In this document: positions 42,742 to 54,754 of the stretch, one piece after another
How positions within the stretch are numbered: the first letter of the stretch is position 1
How the letters are laid out: each line of letters begins with the position of its first letter
Source: Tribonema minus
Taxonomy: Eukaryota > Sar > Xanthophyceae > Tribonematales > Tribonemataceae
Reading direction: 5' to 3'
DNA length: 64,000 nucleotides
Assembly (NCBI GenBank): GCA_017506865.1
Contig: JAFCMP010000047.1
Location: forward strand, 343,302 to 407,301
Notes under the pieces: generated by a model
What the model was told of the DNA's origin: nothing
Seen by the model: only the letters and a program-made list of their open reading frames with translations
Databases searched by the model: none
Made by a program: the position numbers and the translations under genes

Positions 42742-44373
42742 GCACTGCTGCTGCAGCAGCAGCAGCGGCACACACGCAATGCAGATCACGCACGCAAGCG
42801 CACGCAGCTGCGCAAGGCTTCAAATTGCGGTGTGTGTCGGCAACGGTGGTGGCGGCGCGGGTCGTAGCGGCGGCAGTGGCAGCGGCGGCAACGCAGTGGC
42901 TGCAACGGTGTGGCATGTGGGCGCCGCCTGCTGCCATGTCGTCGCATAGGGGGGGGCATGCTGCGGCAGCCGAGCATCACGTCTCAGCAGCTGGTCATGC
43001 TGTGGTCACACCTCCATGCACCACCGTGTATCATGCCCATGAAGCGTATGATGCGTTGCACTTGAGGTGCTTGTGCGCGAGGGCTGGTCATGCTCCAGTG
43101 GCAGCTGTTGTCACAACGCGGCTGGTGAGGGGTCCCGGAGCAAGCCATAGGGCTGCGCCAACGAACGCACACATCGAAGTTTTGCTCCATGTGCCTAGTC
43201 ACCCCGATACAGATTCAACATGCCGACTGTTGTTCATGTTCGCGCATGTCAAAATAGTAATTTGCACACGCCTGATACGTTTTTTCAAAGTGGCTGTCTG
43301 TGTTGGCGCCTCAGCTGTTGTGAGCGGCGCTGTAATTGCAGTTGGTTCATGTATGTTGCTAGTCTGCAGGATCTTTGTCACGATCCACAGAAGCCGACCG
43401 TTGGCATTTGTGGGAGCTGTTGTCCATTGAGATTCCCCCATCAATCAAACGTTAGGAAAGCAAAGCATTCCAGTATGTAACATACAGAGGGCGAGGCGCA
43501 GGTCTGCCACAAACTTGAAGCAAAACTTGCCTTGTGGTGAGAGACCCTCCAGGGCGCGCACTTTTTTGAATCATGTAGCGCATGTGAAGCTCCCTTTCAG
43601 GGCGCGCGCTTTTTGAATCATGTAGCGCACGTGAAGCTCCACACTACTGATACATCTGGGCTTGCCAACTGATTTTTGCGGTGGCGGGTATGCGTTCGTG
43701 CGCCTTCTGCAACCATTCACCAATCTAGCGTGCTTGGGGGGAGGGGGGCTGTCCCACGGGAACACCTCGAGCTTATTCTGGCGCTAGCCCTCCAGCGCGT
43801 GGGGTGTTGCTGCACAGGCTGCGCTGACCGCATGCAGCATTGGGCGCTTGGCACGTATCATACTGCAGTCTCAAGCCTGCGGCCACGCTTCGCGGCTGCA
43901 GGCGCTCTCTTCATCATTTCCCAGGTTTTGCGCCTAGAGGCAAAGTTGTGCGCAACGACCATTGCACAATGCTTTCTGGTGCAGTACAGGCTGGAGACAC
44001 CCTTGAGGTGCATGGCGTGTGTGTCTTGCTCCTGAGATTCCAGTGAATTGGGAGCTGGCTGATGAAGGCCTAACCTTCTTGAAAGAGGCGGGCTGTTTGA
44101 CGGGATCTGGCAACTGAAGACTGCACAGCTGCCTGAGCGCCATCATACTGCGATGAGCTGGTCACTGTGTGCAGTAGACCGCACACCTGAAGCCTCGCCA
44201 ATCACAAGCCACACGCTGAACTTGAAGTTGAGGGCGAGAGACGCGCCTCGTTTTCCCTGTTGTGAGTCGGTGGAACGTGCCAGCTGTCAGCAATACTGTT
44301 TCGACAGCAGTTGCTTTCTGTACATCTGCCAGCAGAAAGCTTCGCGCGCCGCTGGCTAGGCCCAAGCTGAGCC
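42742..44373. other. Intergenic region between EGY and cathepsin genes
   Basis: 1.6 kb. The first 200 bp are CAG/GGC-rich and probably 3' UTR. A near-duplicate pair of about 50 bp (GGCGCGC.CTTTTTGAATCATG) lies at 43552-43640. A dispersed repeat occupies about 43745-44035. Open frames here show no family pattern or splice support, and I do not call a gene. Confidence 0.5.
43745..44035 (+). repeat. Dispersed repeat, copy 1
   Basis: About 270 bp matching 54755-55030 in opposite orientation. Shared words include GAGCTTATTCTGGCGCT, GGGGTGTTGCTGCA, ACTGCAGTCTCAAGCCTGCG and GGCCACGCTT. Its nature is unknown: it has no clear terminal repeats. The shared frame (ELILALALQ.VGCCC) hints at a degraded coding exon or element. 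Confidence 0.75.
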
Positions 44374-47300
44374 ATGATGGCAGCACTCGCGGTGGTGGCA
44401 GCCCTGGTTGTCGGAGCGAAAGCTGGACTGAACAGCAGGTGCAACTGTGAACGGAGGCTGCCGCAGCTGGACGCCTTAGAATACGGCAATGCCTCTCCCA
44501 GCGTGGTAGACGGGTTTCGGCCTGCTAACTTCGACTGGTCTAACGTCGCAGGGGTGAGTCTGGTTGTTCTTCAGAATTTGCCACATGGTCGTGGTGACAA
44601 GCTAAGCTGTTTTTGAGAAATGAGTGGGTTGCTTGCATCTTTTCATTGCACGTGCTTGATGCCCTTGTCAAAAGCACCATCAGTACGGCCAGGGCTCATT
44701 TCAGGGCGCATCTCAGGATGCACCCAACTTCAATTGAAATGAGCAATGATTGTTCAGCCCCAGCCAAGCAGCACTCTTTCAGCGAGCTTGTTACTGACTT
44801 GTAGGCATTTTGAAGGGATGCCGGCAGTGGTGCACAGCAGTCAGGCTTAGCGATATTCTTCCATCATTTGGTCAAGTGCGGCCGTCTGGAATTCCTTCAC
44901 TGTCTCAGTGTGTACATCACTTCGTTGAGTGCAGGTGCAGCACATTACAGCAACAGTGCCACCATGATCTGCACAGACGGCAGTCATTACGTCCGTGCAC
45001 CGTAGACCCTTGCTTACTGCTGCAACCCAAATTTATGCACTGCCGCCACCTAAGCCCTCCTAAGCTCAGCAGCGCTCATACACCCCCAAACCCGCCTTCA
45101 CATACACGCAGACCAACTACTTGGTCCCCTCCTGGAACCAGCACATACCTACCTACTGCGGCAGCTGCTATGCGCACGGCACGCTGGCGAGCGTTCAGGA
45201 CCGCATAAAGGTGGCAAAGGGCGCGCAGCTGCCGGACATCATGCTGGCGCGACAGTCGTTTCTCAACTGCGCGCCCTCGTACGGGTTCGGCAGCGGGTGC
45301 CATGGTCAGTTAACACTGTGAGAAGTATTGATTTTGAGGGGAGGTTCTCCTTTTGCATGTGCTTGACATCACGTCATGTTTGCTGGTGTTGTGGGGGTGG
45401 AGGTGCTGGTGGGCGATGCAAGTTGAAGTGTCTGAAGCCGTGAGAGGGGCGTTTTGCAACGCCAGCCAGTGTTGGAATCATCTGCACCATCCTGAGAGTT
45501 CACTCTCGACTTCAAGGTATTAGTTCTCAAGTTGCGAATACTGTCTTTCTGCTACATACCGCATCAGGCGGCGATCCCTCCGACATTTTCGGCTTCATGC
45601 ACGACGTCGGTCTTCCGGATGAGACGTGCAACAACTACGTGGCCAACACCACCGACACGTGCACGGCGGAGGCCATGTGCATGAACTGCATGGTGGTGGA
45701 CGACGAGGGGACCAAGGAGTGCTGGCCGGTGGAGCAGTTCACCAGGTGGGTGACGCTCCCTGTTGTTGAAGTACTTGTTGAAGTTTAATGATCAATTTCA
45801 TCATTCAGCGCAGACAGGGTGCGCTGACGCTATTGAAACGCGGCAGCAAAAGTGAGCATTGCAACGCTGTTCAACAAGAAACTCCAAGTGCGTGGGAAGT
45901 GGAAGATCGCCAGCAAACAATCACGTTCTGAAAGCATTGCTTTGGAATCGAGTAGACTTGGCCTGGTGGAAGGTCTCAGGATAGGGTTAGGGTTAGGATT
46001 AGGGTTAGGGTCTTCATGGAGTCAACAAGCACCCTTCTGTGAGTAGATTTGTGCCCTTTTGTGAGTAGATTTGTGCCACCAGGCAACACCTGTAAAAGAT
46101 TATAATAAAAAAACTTGCGCCTGCTGGCTAGAAGCATCATGTCGTGCAGAGTAAGTGTCGCGGTTTGGACACAGGTACCTCAACTGGTGGCAAGATTTGC
46201 TCCAGCAACGTGAAGCTTGGACGTCAGAGCATACGGTCAGCAGTATACTGCATGGCGCAGCTGCGACTGAATGAAGTCATTCTGGCCCTGCATGATGTCT
46301 GCAAGGCGATCCCGATAAATCTGATGATCGCATCTTCCACGCCGTGGAACCAAGGTGCCACCACCATTGTAGACAGCTGTTGTGCACTCGAAATGCGTTT
46401 CGTCACCGGAATGAACTCGCTATACAGATGCATCGCTGTGCCTCATTCGTTTGCGCGCGCCAGGTATCGGGTGAAGGAGTTTGGGAAGGTGGTGGGGGAG
46501 GACGCCATCATGGCGGAGGTGTTTCAGAGGGGACCTGTGGTGTGCGGATTTGTTTCCGGTGAGCTTCGTTCTCAGGAGTAGGGTTAGGCATTGAGGTTAA
46601 GGTTGGGGTTAGCACAACAGGCGACCACATGTGAGTAGCATTGACTTTGGTCTGAAGGGTACAATTCATATTAGGGTTTGGGGGTAGGGTTAGCACTGCA
46701 GGCGGCCATGCATGGCATTGATTCTGGGTACAAGTTAAGGTTGGATGATGACGCAGTAGTGGCAGAAGGGCTGCCTCAAAAGCGCGCGCATGCCCGATCC
46801 ATTATGCACCTGGCAGCAATGTAGTGTTTCATCTGTAAATCTCCTTGCTATTTGGCTTTATGGTAGTTGATAATAGCAATGGTTGGGTGCTGCACACCTG
46901 CATTTATCGGTGTCAGTGGGCAGACGCACTGCTGCTGTACTGCGCTTGAAGTGCGTGCATTGCGCAGCAAAAACCAATAGCACGGCGCTACTCGCAGCAG
47001 GGGCAACTATCTGGACACTCATGCATGTTTACTACTCAGAAGCCAATTCACGTGTGCCCCGAAGCCATTTCTTCACATGCCCTTGTGAGTGATCTCAACA
47101 TCAGTCTTGCTTCTTCTTGGCGCATTGCAGATGAGGCCTTTGACTTTGGCTACCGCGGGGGCGTGTGGCGCGGCGTGAGCGCAAAGCAAACCCCGGACGA
47201 CATCAACCACGATGTTGAGGTAAGAACTTGAAGTTTGTCTTGACCAACAACTTCCTGCTAGACCGCAATGTACGAGCGCCTGGGGTTGGCAGCTCTAGCG

Positions 47301-48634
47301 TGTCTCTGGCGTGACACATACAAAGCTGTAGGGTGTTGTGTGTCTCTCCATGCGCCAATGAGCAGCAAAAGTTGGCTGTGCCAACGAGCAGCAAAGGTCG
47401 GGCGCGCTGGCACGTCACCTCTTCATGTTTTCCTTTGGTCCTCCAGGATGTTCAAAGCTGCTGCTTGTGCGTCTTGTGGTTGAGGGTGAACGTCACCTAG
47501 TAGTTGGCATGCCACAGTTCCAAGGGTCCCCGCTTGCTGGCTGGGAGTCTGTGTCAACATACATGCATACATGCCTGCATGATGCCCACAGTCGACGCCA
47601 AATGGCCGTGGTTTGGTGTCGTGCCAGTCACTTTTGGGGGGGTGGCGCGTCACCCCTTGCTGTTCCTCTGCACTTCCGCACTCCAACAGTACCTCAATTC
47701 TTTGTCAATTCTTACCCGCTCCTTAATGTATGAAGCACATCGTTCCCACCGTTTGTCTAATTATCTATCTGCCTGGCTCTCCAACTTGTCCCAGGTCACG
47801 GGCTGGGGTGTCACGGAGGAAGGCGTCAAGTTCTGGCAGGCGCGCAACTCCTGGGGGACATACTGGGGGGAGGGGGGCTTCTTCAAGGTATGTGCAGATC
47901 TCATGCGCAGCATACCTTCACTGCAGCGAAGTCAGTACAATTGGTCACTTTCGATGGTCACGGCGATGTTTGACACGTATGTACCGCTGCGCCAACGTGT
48001 GCACGTCGATGCCAACTCTACACTCAACGGCAGCACCCGTTGTCCTCGCTTGTCCTTAAAACGTCCGTTGCTGTTGTGATACTCCTCACACGCTGAGCAC
48101 CCATTCCCACTTCAACACCACCCCCCCCCTCCCCCCCCTTCACCCGCACATGCCCCGTACCCCCAGATCGAGCGCGGCGCCAACCTCAACCTCTTCGAAT
48201 CGGAGTGCTACTTTGCGGTCGTAGACGTGACTGACGAAGCGCGCGTGCGCGGCGGCGCACTCGTCGGCTCCATGTACGGCCTCGTAGAGAAGCCACCCGC
48301 CGCCGCGCGCGAGTCCCTCGCCTTCGCCGAGTCACTCGCGGGGCTCGACTGGTCCAGCCCCAACTTCTCTGTGCCTTCGGGGCTGCCGAGCGCTGCTGCG
48401 CTGAGCATTGCTGCTGCCGGTGCGGTGGCAGCGGCAGCAGCCATGCGGGAGACTGGCGGCGGCGGCGGCAGCGCGGCGCAGCACGCGCAGCTGCTGCCGG
48501 GGGGTGCTGCCGCGGCTATCCTGCTGGTTTTCGCGGCGGCGGCGGCGCTGGCGGCGGCGATGGGCGCGGCGCTGCGGCTGCGGCGCAGGTGGGGGGGACA
48601 TGCAGCGTACGAGCCAATTGAAGTTCGCGTCTGA
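44374..48634 (+). CDS. Cathepsin X/Z-like cysteine protease (C1A) with C-terminal membrane anchor, seven exons
   Basis: Exons: 44374-44553, 45112-45304, 45568-45745, 46464-46558, 47131-47219, 47795-47887, 48167-48634; all phases fit, about 431 codons. A signal peptide (residues 1-18) precedes a short proregion, as in cathepsin X. NQHIPTYCGSCYAHG carries the catalytic Cys (about residue 79) and the 'HIP' insertion diagnostic of cathepsin X. GLPDETCNNYVA follows. DINHDVEVTGWG supplies the catalytic His and RNSWGTYWGEGGFFK the Asn. Cathepsin X is a carboxypeptidase of lysosomes. Unlike the usual enzyme, the C-terminus is extended by about 130 residues, ending in a hydrophobic helix (AAAAILLVFAAAAALAAAMG, about 391-410), RLRRRW and a short tail, so it is predicted to be a type I membrane protein. 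Family certainty is very high. Confidence 0.95.
46577..46740 (+). repeat. Tandem duplication with TTAGGG-like words in cathepsin intron 4
   Basis: TAGGGTTAG.., AGCAC..CAGGCG.CCA and a GGCATTGA/AGCATTGA word occur at 46577-46645 and again at 46682-46740. Confidence 0.6.
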
Positions 48635-50156
48635 CGCGATGGGGGTGGAGCATTACGGTGCGCGTGCAAGGTCGCGGCAACGGCATGCGGCAACGTCACC
48701 GCTTGTGGCGACAGTGCCTGTAGTGCCGAGGAGGCAGCGGCAGCGAGGTCGACGGCTGCGGCTGCGGCGCGCACTGTGATTGTGTTTTGGCCGCTCACCG
48801 CGCCGCCGCTTTCAGCCGGCCACCCATCTGCCTGCTACGTGTCCCACATGGACAGTTTCCAAGAAGCTATGGCTTCAAACCGGGTATGCATGTATGGCTG
48901 TACTGTGTCACAGCTTCAGCAAAGGACGGACACATGCGGGCATTGGCTGCAGCGCAATTGCTCAACACACACAGCTCAGGTCGGTGCAAGCACCGAGAGC
49001 AGGTGCTGCACCCCACAAGGACGGTCACGTCCGTTGGTGGCGGGGGCTCAGCAGGAACGACCGGGGTTGCATCCAAAGCCGCAGGTATGGCGGTGCCTGT
49101 AGACGGCAGGTTTTGAGTGTGGCAAATGTCACCCCCAAGATGGTGACACATGTCACTTACCACTGTCAACGATGCCACGATATTGTTGACCGCTATGGCA
49201 GGGTCGCGCTCACAACAGTGAGGTTTGCGCATTGCGGTCTGGTTGTTGTTCACGTTGAGAGCGGCTCGCCGCAGTGCTCAGACATGACAGGTCAAACTCG
49301 TGCGTGCGTCAGTTCCGACGCGAGGCTGCATGCGGCCGTCTTTGTGCACCAGCGCTGCGCGCTTTGCATGCGTTGCAGCCTCGCCTTTGCGCGGTTCGTG
49401 GCAGCGCTCAAAATCACAGCAGCCGCGCACAGCATTGCGCGTTGTACGATGCTGTGTACGGTCATGCCATCAAATGTGACGCTGTGTTTCGTCGTCTGCC
49501 GCGGTGTTGCCGTGCCATTACATTTGCCATTGTTCTGATGTTGCACATTGTTTTCTCACATCATGTGACGCACTGCTGGCCAGCTGACACCGGTCGTAAA
49601 GTGACAATAGTCACATGTGCGTGGTGAGGAGTGCAATGCATTGATACGCACTCTTGATCATGCATACACTTCAAAGTACTTGAAAAAATGAATCACTGTA
49701 TGATGTTTCCTGTTGCTTTCGACGCAAGGGCTAGACATGGCAGGGCACTCCCACTGGCTAAGCTGAAGAAAAACAATTCCTTCTGTCCTTGATATTTTAC
49801 TTGGCCGAACTGCCGGCGGCGGGCGAGGGCGCAGGCAAGCTTTCAGTCCTGCAAAACTGTTGGCGCTCCTCCCCTCAAGACTTGCTCCTGTTTTGGGCGA
49901 GAGCACAGCAGCTTCTCCTGCAGGCCTCGGCGCCTTGAAACGTACTCGGCATTGAGTTTGACTGTCGCAGAACTGTTGCTGCTAATATCTCGCAAGAAGG
50001 CTGCTTGGATGTATGAGGTGAATGCACTCTGCATTGCACACTGCACACTGCACGCTACAACCGTTTCTTCAGGACTTGAAGTTCCGTACCAACCACTTCA
50101 CTTGAAGTGTTTCTTTGGAAACTTGAAGTGTGTCTTTTGGTGGGAGAGGCGCGTAA
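48635..50156. other. Intergenic region between cathepsin and PPR-C
   Basis: 1.5 kb without a supportable gene. A 252-codon frame at 48780-49538 has no domain pattern and is Cys/His-scattered like chance translation. The last 100 bp before PPR-C contain four ACTTGAAGT/ACTTCACTTGAAGT words (50080-50130). Confidence 0.5.
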
Positions 50157-52115
50157 ATGATGCTGGCGCTCGCGGGGCGACAGGCCTGGCGTGCTGCCAG
50201 AGGTGTTCCATTCGATGCTGGACCTGCTGTGAAGCAGCGTTTGTGTGCTCACAGGATCCAAGGATTTCACCCTGCCAGTGGGATCTCAACTGTTGTCGCA
50301 TGCGCTGTCAAGGCAGGCGTCCATGCACATTGCATCTATGGCAGCAGAGTTCTGATACACGTCACACGCACTGCACGTGGCTTTGCGAGTGCAACGCCTG
50401 AGAAGGCCACAGATCGCCCCCTGGGTGCCAGCACATCCACGCCAGCGTCGGCAGCAGCACGTAAAGCACCCGGCAAAGCGCAGCAAAGCAGGGGTGGCAG
50501 CATCGTTATCAGCAGCAGCAGCGGCGGCGGCCGTCGCACTAGAAGAAGCGGTGCCGGCAGCCACGGCAACAGCGGCGGCGGCAAAAGAAGTGGCATCGCC
50601 CGGCACAGCGACGGCGCTAGCAGCGGCAGAAGCGGCGGTGCTGGCAGCAACGGCGTGAGCACCAGCGGCAGCAGCAGGGACAGCACTCAATCAGGTGACG
50701 AGCCTGAGGCTCGTGCAAGCGACCAGCTCCAATCCATTGCGCGCCCTTCCGCTAGTGCTAGTCAGCATATCAATGCGCCAAGCGCCCCAGAGCAACAGCA
50801 CCATGCTGAGCCTGTCACCTCGAAGGATTGGGCGCGTCTCGTCCGCACACATGTGGCAGCGCGCAACCCTCGCAGTGCAGTGCTCGTCCTCAGCCAGATG
50901 GTGGACGGCGGTCACAAGCCTGACGCGGCGCTCTTCAACGACGTCCTGCGTGTCAACCCCAGATTTAGGTCTGGCGCGGATGGAGCTACCGTGATAGAGC
51001 TCATGTCACAGGTAGGGGTGCCGACGAATCTAACGACGTACAACCTGGCACTTAAAGCATGCCGCAACAGCGAAGCCGTGCAGCAGGCCGACAGGATTCT
51101 GGCGAGCATGGCAGCTGCTGGCGTCGCCCCCAACAGGCGCACCTTTGCGGGCGTGCTGCGGGCGTGCAGGTACTCGCGAGACTGGCGCCGCGCAATTGAC
51201 GTCTTCCGCGACATGGAGGCGAATCACCTCGCCTTTGTCGACGCGGGCATGTGGAACTGCCTCCTAGAGGTGCTCTCTGCATGCACGGCGCCACAAAGCA
51301 CGCTTGATGCAGCGGCTCAAATGGCGGAGAGAGGGTTTGCGCCCACCACTACCACGTACATGGCCCTCTTTCAGGCGCATGCCACGCTCGGCGATGGCGC
51401 CGCGATTGAGAGCGTGCTGTCGAGCATGCACGCGGCGGGCAAGGAGGTGATGCCCAAGACGCTGGTCGTGCTTGCCATCGGCTACGCGCACGGCGGGCAC
51501 ATGGTGGCCGCGGAGGACGCGCTGGAGGCAGCGCTCAACTGCTACAGCACTACTACCATGCGCGAGAACACGGTCACGTCCTTTGTGAACGCATGCGGTC
51601 GTGCTGGTAACCTGCCGCGCATTGTGCGCTGGCTGCAGCGCCTGCCGTCGCTGGGGCTGGCGCCAACGCTTCGCATGTGGAATGTCGCCGTGAGTGCGGC
51701 GCACGAGGCGGGCGCCGCGGCGGCGGCGGACGCTATGTGGCGCGAGGCCGGCGGAGCGGCGTGCTTTGGCCTGTACAAGGTCTTGGTGCCGCCGAAGGAG
51801 GGTGTCAGCAGCGGGTGGACGGTGCTGGTGGATCATCCCGCACAGCAGGAGCATGCATCGAGCGCTGCACTGGATCTCAGCAGCTCCCACACTGCCACAG
51901 TGCATGCTGCGCTGCGCGCGGAAGTCAGGCAGCTGCAGGCGCAGCCGCCGCCGGCGGCGCGCTACCTTTTTTCGGGGGCGGGCACGCCTGAACAGCCCGC
52001 GATCGCAGCGGCGATTGGCGCAGTCATGGAGGAAGCTGGCATGTCAGTCTCAGCTGTGCCAGGAACGCCAGGTTTGTTCAAGGTTGCGCCTCCCCTGCAA
52101 TCGCCGATGCAATAG
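50157..52115 (+). CDS. Organellar pentatricopeptide-repeat protein, paralogue C
   Basis: A single-exon frame of 652 codons, homologous to PPR-A and PPR-B from the first residues (MMLALAGRQAWRAARG) to the last (GTPGLFKVAPPLQ). It has a presequence-like N-terminus, a Ser/Gly/Arg linker (about 95-200), PPR units (VPTNLTTYNLALKACRNSEA, VAPNRRTFAGVLRACRYSRD) and the Smr-like tail (LDLSSSHTATVHAALRAEVR). It lacks about 60 residues at the linker/repeat junction (the WQDLLRRIQSGEKALDSDK segment of A). Identity is much lower than between A and B, so this is an older duplicate 40 kb away and outside the tandem segment. The RNA target is unknown. Confidence 0.85.
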   Translation: MMLALAGRQAWRAARGVPFDAGPAVKQRLCAHRIQGFHPASGISTVVACAVKAGVHAHCIYGSRVLIHVTRTARGFASATPEKATDRPLGASTSTPASAAARKAPGKAQQSRGGSIVISSSSGGGRRTRRSGAGSHGNSGGGKRSGIARHSDGASSGRSGGAGSNGVSTSGSSRDSTQSGDEPEARASDQLQSIARPSASASQHINAPSAPEQQHHAEPVTSKDWARLVRTHVAARNPRSAVLVLSQMVDGGHKPDAALFNDVLRVNPRFRSGADGATVIELMSQVGVPTNLTTYNLALKACRNSEAVQQADRILASMAAAGVAPNRRTFAGVLRACRYSRDWRRAIDVFRDMEANHLAFVDAGMWNCLLEVLSACTAPQSTLDAAAQMAERGFAPTTTTYMALFQAHATLGDGAAIESVLSSMHAAGKEVMPKTLVVLAIGYAHGGHMVAAEDALEAALNCYSTTTMRENTVTSFVNACGRAGNLPRIVRWLQRLPSLGLAPTLRMWNVAVSAAHEAGAAAAADAMWREAGGAACFGLYKVLVPPKEGVSSGWTVLVDHPAQQEHASSAALDLSSSHTATVHAALRAEVRQLQAQPPPAARYLFSGAGTPEQPAIAAAIGAVMEEAGMSVSAVPGTPGLFKVAPPLQSPMQ

Positions 52116-52954
52116 AGAGCAGTCCAGGCTGTCACATGTGTGATTCATGTTTGTGTACTTTATTTTGTCCCAGAACAAGTGCCAGATTTCGTGTCCTGTG
52201 TTGTTTGTGCTTAATAGTTCGGGTTGGTGACCCACCAAGAGCATTGCAGCATGTTGGCGCCTTCGTCTGCCCATCGCCCTTGGCTGCAAAAAGCGCCAGC
52301 TTCTTCTTGATGCACTGCATTAGTCATGCTTGCTTGCTTCTTTTTGTTGCACTACAGGTAGTCGTGCACATTCGGCATAATAGCCCTGCGGGCTGGGGGA
52401 AAGTCCTAGGGACGCGTGCAAGTAGAGTGCACCATAGTGCTACAAAAATCAACGAAAGCATTGTGTTTGCTCGCAAACTGTGGAAATTTGACGTCAGGGT
52501 TGTTCAACTTGTATTGCAAACATGTTGCCAATGGAAAGCTGGCCATGCAGACACGCACACCGTTGTCAATGCACAGCAGCAGACCCTCTACCTGCTTCAT
52601 TGCACACTGCAGATGTGCATGTTGGCAAGCATGGCAAAGCAGGAGTTTTGCCAGATTCTTGTTGGTATCACTTTTATGTAGCTTCAAGCGCATACACCGT
52701 CCAGATGAATGCACTTCCTCCATGCACGTTTCATGGAAATATCAGAAGTGTGCTGTCACGTCCTGCTGGGCCACGTTGGTCTGTGCCTCTGCTCTCATAC
52801 CACATGCTGCTGTTGACACCAGTGCGTTGTAGGTATCACCTGGCCTTTATGAAGAATGCATTACCATGGCACCTGCTGCCAGAAGCAGCTATGCCACAAA
52901 GATGGCAGTGGCATGCAGGTTAAAGCCTTGGTACCCTTTGCGGCATACCGGGAG

Positions 52955-53505
52955 GGTGCCACTCAGTGCTAGTTCATGCCGCTCTGCAAGCCTGAAAGCT
53001 GGATTGCGTCTTCCGGTGCAACCAGCCCAAGCCAGTCACCATTGCAAACAGTCGGCAAGGCTGCTCAATGCTCACGAGTCGCCAAGTCCAACTGAGCACA
53101 ACTTGCTGCGTGCTCACTGCATACATGGCCCAGGTGACAGTATGCACAGGCAGCTCCGCAAGCCTCGCATGTTGCATATGTCTTCTGAATCAGCTACAGC
53201 CAGCCCATGGATGCATTGGCAAGCCAGTCGCCGTTGCAAACAGTTGGCAAGAACCAGCCATGAAAATTCATGACTGATGGGTCGCCAAGTCAATCAATCG
53301 CAGTCTGCTGCGTGCTCACTGCCCTATTGGACAGCATGCAGCTCTGCAAGCCTCAGGCTTGTATGTTGAATCGTGGCTCCACTGGCAGCTTCAGTCAGCC
53401 AGGCCAGTTGCCTTTGCGAACAGTTGGCAAGCACCACCTATGGAGGTTCATTGCTGACGGGTCGCTAAATCAACCGACCACAATTTGCTGCATACTTGCA
53501 TGTCA
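52955..53505. repeat. Three degenerate tandem copies of a 170-190-bp unit
   Basis: Each copy contains GC.CTCYGCAAGCCT, CCAGYCRCC.TTGCAAACAG, GGGTCGCCAAGTC.A.C and TGCTGCGTGCTCACTGC in the same order. Copies: about 52975-53118, 53150-53316 and 53335-53500. Confidence 0.85.
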
Positions 53506-54754
53506 CCTTTTTCGCCAGTGTTGTGCTCCTCCTGCTCGCCGAGTAGCATTGGCTTGGTCTTGCCTGCAGCCCATCGTCGCAACAGCCACTAAAATCCGAA
53601 CTTGTGCCCAAGGCATTCGCACCGTTGCATAAGACACGCTTCTACATGGGTACCGCTTAATCCATAGCTGCATTTCGGCGTATGCTGCACACACGTGTGG
53701 TAGCCGAGCCTAGTCATGCTCAGCGGGTGTGTCGAATAAAGCTGCAGGTGCTCATTGCGGCTCCAGTGGTGCTGCTTCTCCAGCCATTACCATGGGCTTC
53801 ATCCGCCGTAGTCAACACCAGCACTGCTGCCACACGTGGTCAGCACTGCTCACCGTGAAGCAAGGGCAGTTGCTACACCTCAACTGCCACCTCCAGTTCT
53901 CGCGAGCTGCGTTGAAGTGCCTCAGGCAGGCACCGACCGTCCTCCGCGAGCTGTACCGCACGGCTGCTCCTTCTTCTTGACCGCACACGCCTACTCTTGG
54001 TTTTACTCACCACTTCTTCCCTCTCAATGGCCTCCCGCTCCTCCGATGGTGCGAGCAGTGGATTCGGCGACTTTTGTTGCGACTCAGTTCTTCACGCACA
54101 CTGAAACTTTTAAATCCGAACAAGGACGGCCCTCCCTTTATCCTCCGGAGGCAGGGGGCGAGCGACCCATACCCATAGTGTAGAGGAGGCTAGCAAGGGG
54201 TAAGCTGCGCTCAAAGCGGGTCAGAGACCATCGCTCCCACCTCAAAAAGGTTTGTGAGCGTGCGTAAAATGCTGCTTTGCATTGTATCTGTGAGCATGAC
54301 AATGCGTATATGTTGCGAGCATGAGTTCTGCCTTCCTGTGAGAGCCATTCTGTACGGCTGGTGCAGCCATGAATTTCTGGCGTGATTCACGTGCCAGCGT
54401 TCCATACGACATCAGCAAATCGTGGTTCATCGAACGTGACCTGCGTCAGAGGTCGCTGACGACGCAGCGCATGCTACGGCGCCAGAGCGGTGCTGCTGGC
54501 CCTAGCAGCATTCCCACAGGCCACGGCACGCGCAACGACAGCAGCGCAAGCCACTATGCCTCGCCACCGAGCGCCTGGCGTACGCACTAATGTTCTCGCA
54601 CTTTTTTAATCACACCATGTTCCGTTCATCGAGCCTGAAAGCTCGTCGTGAAAGTCACGTCCTGATCTGCGGGATTTCATGATCGACGCCACTGTTTTTC
54701 ATGATATTTCACGCCAACTTGGGACGTACAGAGTGGCTCTGAGACGGCGTTATT

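Noticed and set aside
42825-43430. 201-codon plus-strand frame after the EGY gene
   Set aside because: Low-complexity Ala/Val start, then unrelated text; no family pattern or splice evidence.
46160-46205. Possible extra cathepsin exon at CAG|GTACCTCAACTGG
   Set aside because: The following frame loses family similarity, and exon 3 joins exon 4 directly in phase.
48780-49538. 252-codon plus-strand frame
   Set aside because: No domain pattern, composition like translated non-coding DNA, and several overlapping frames of similar length.
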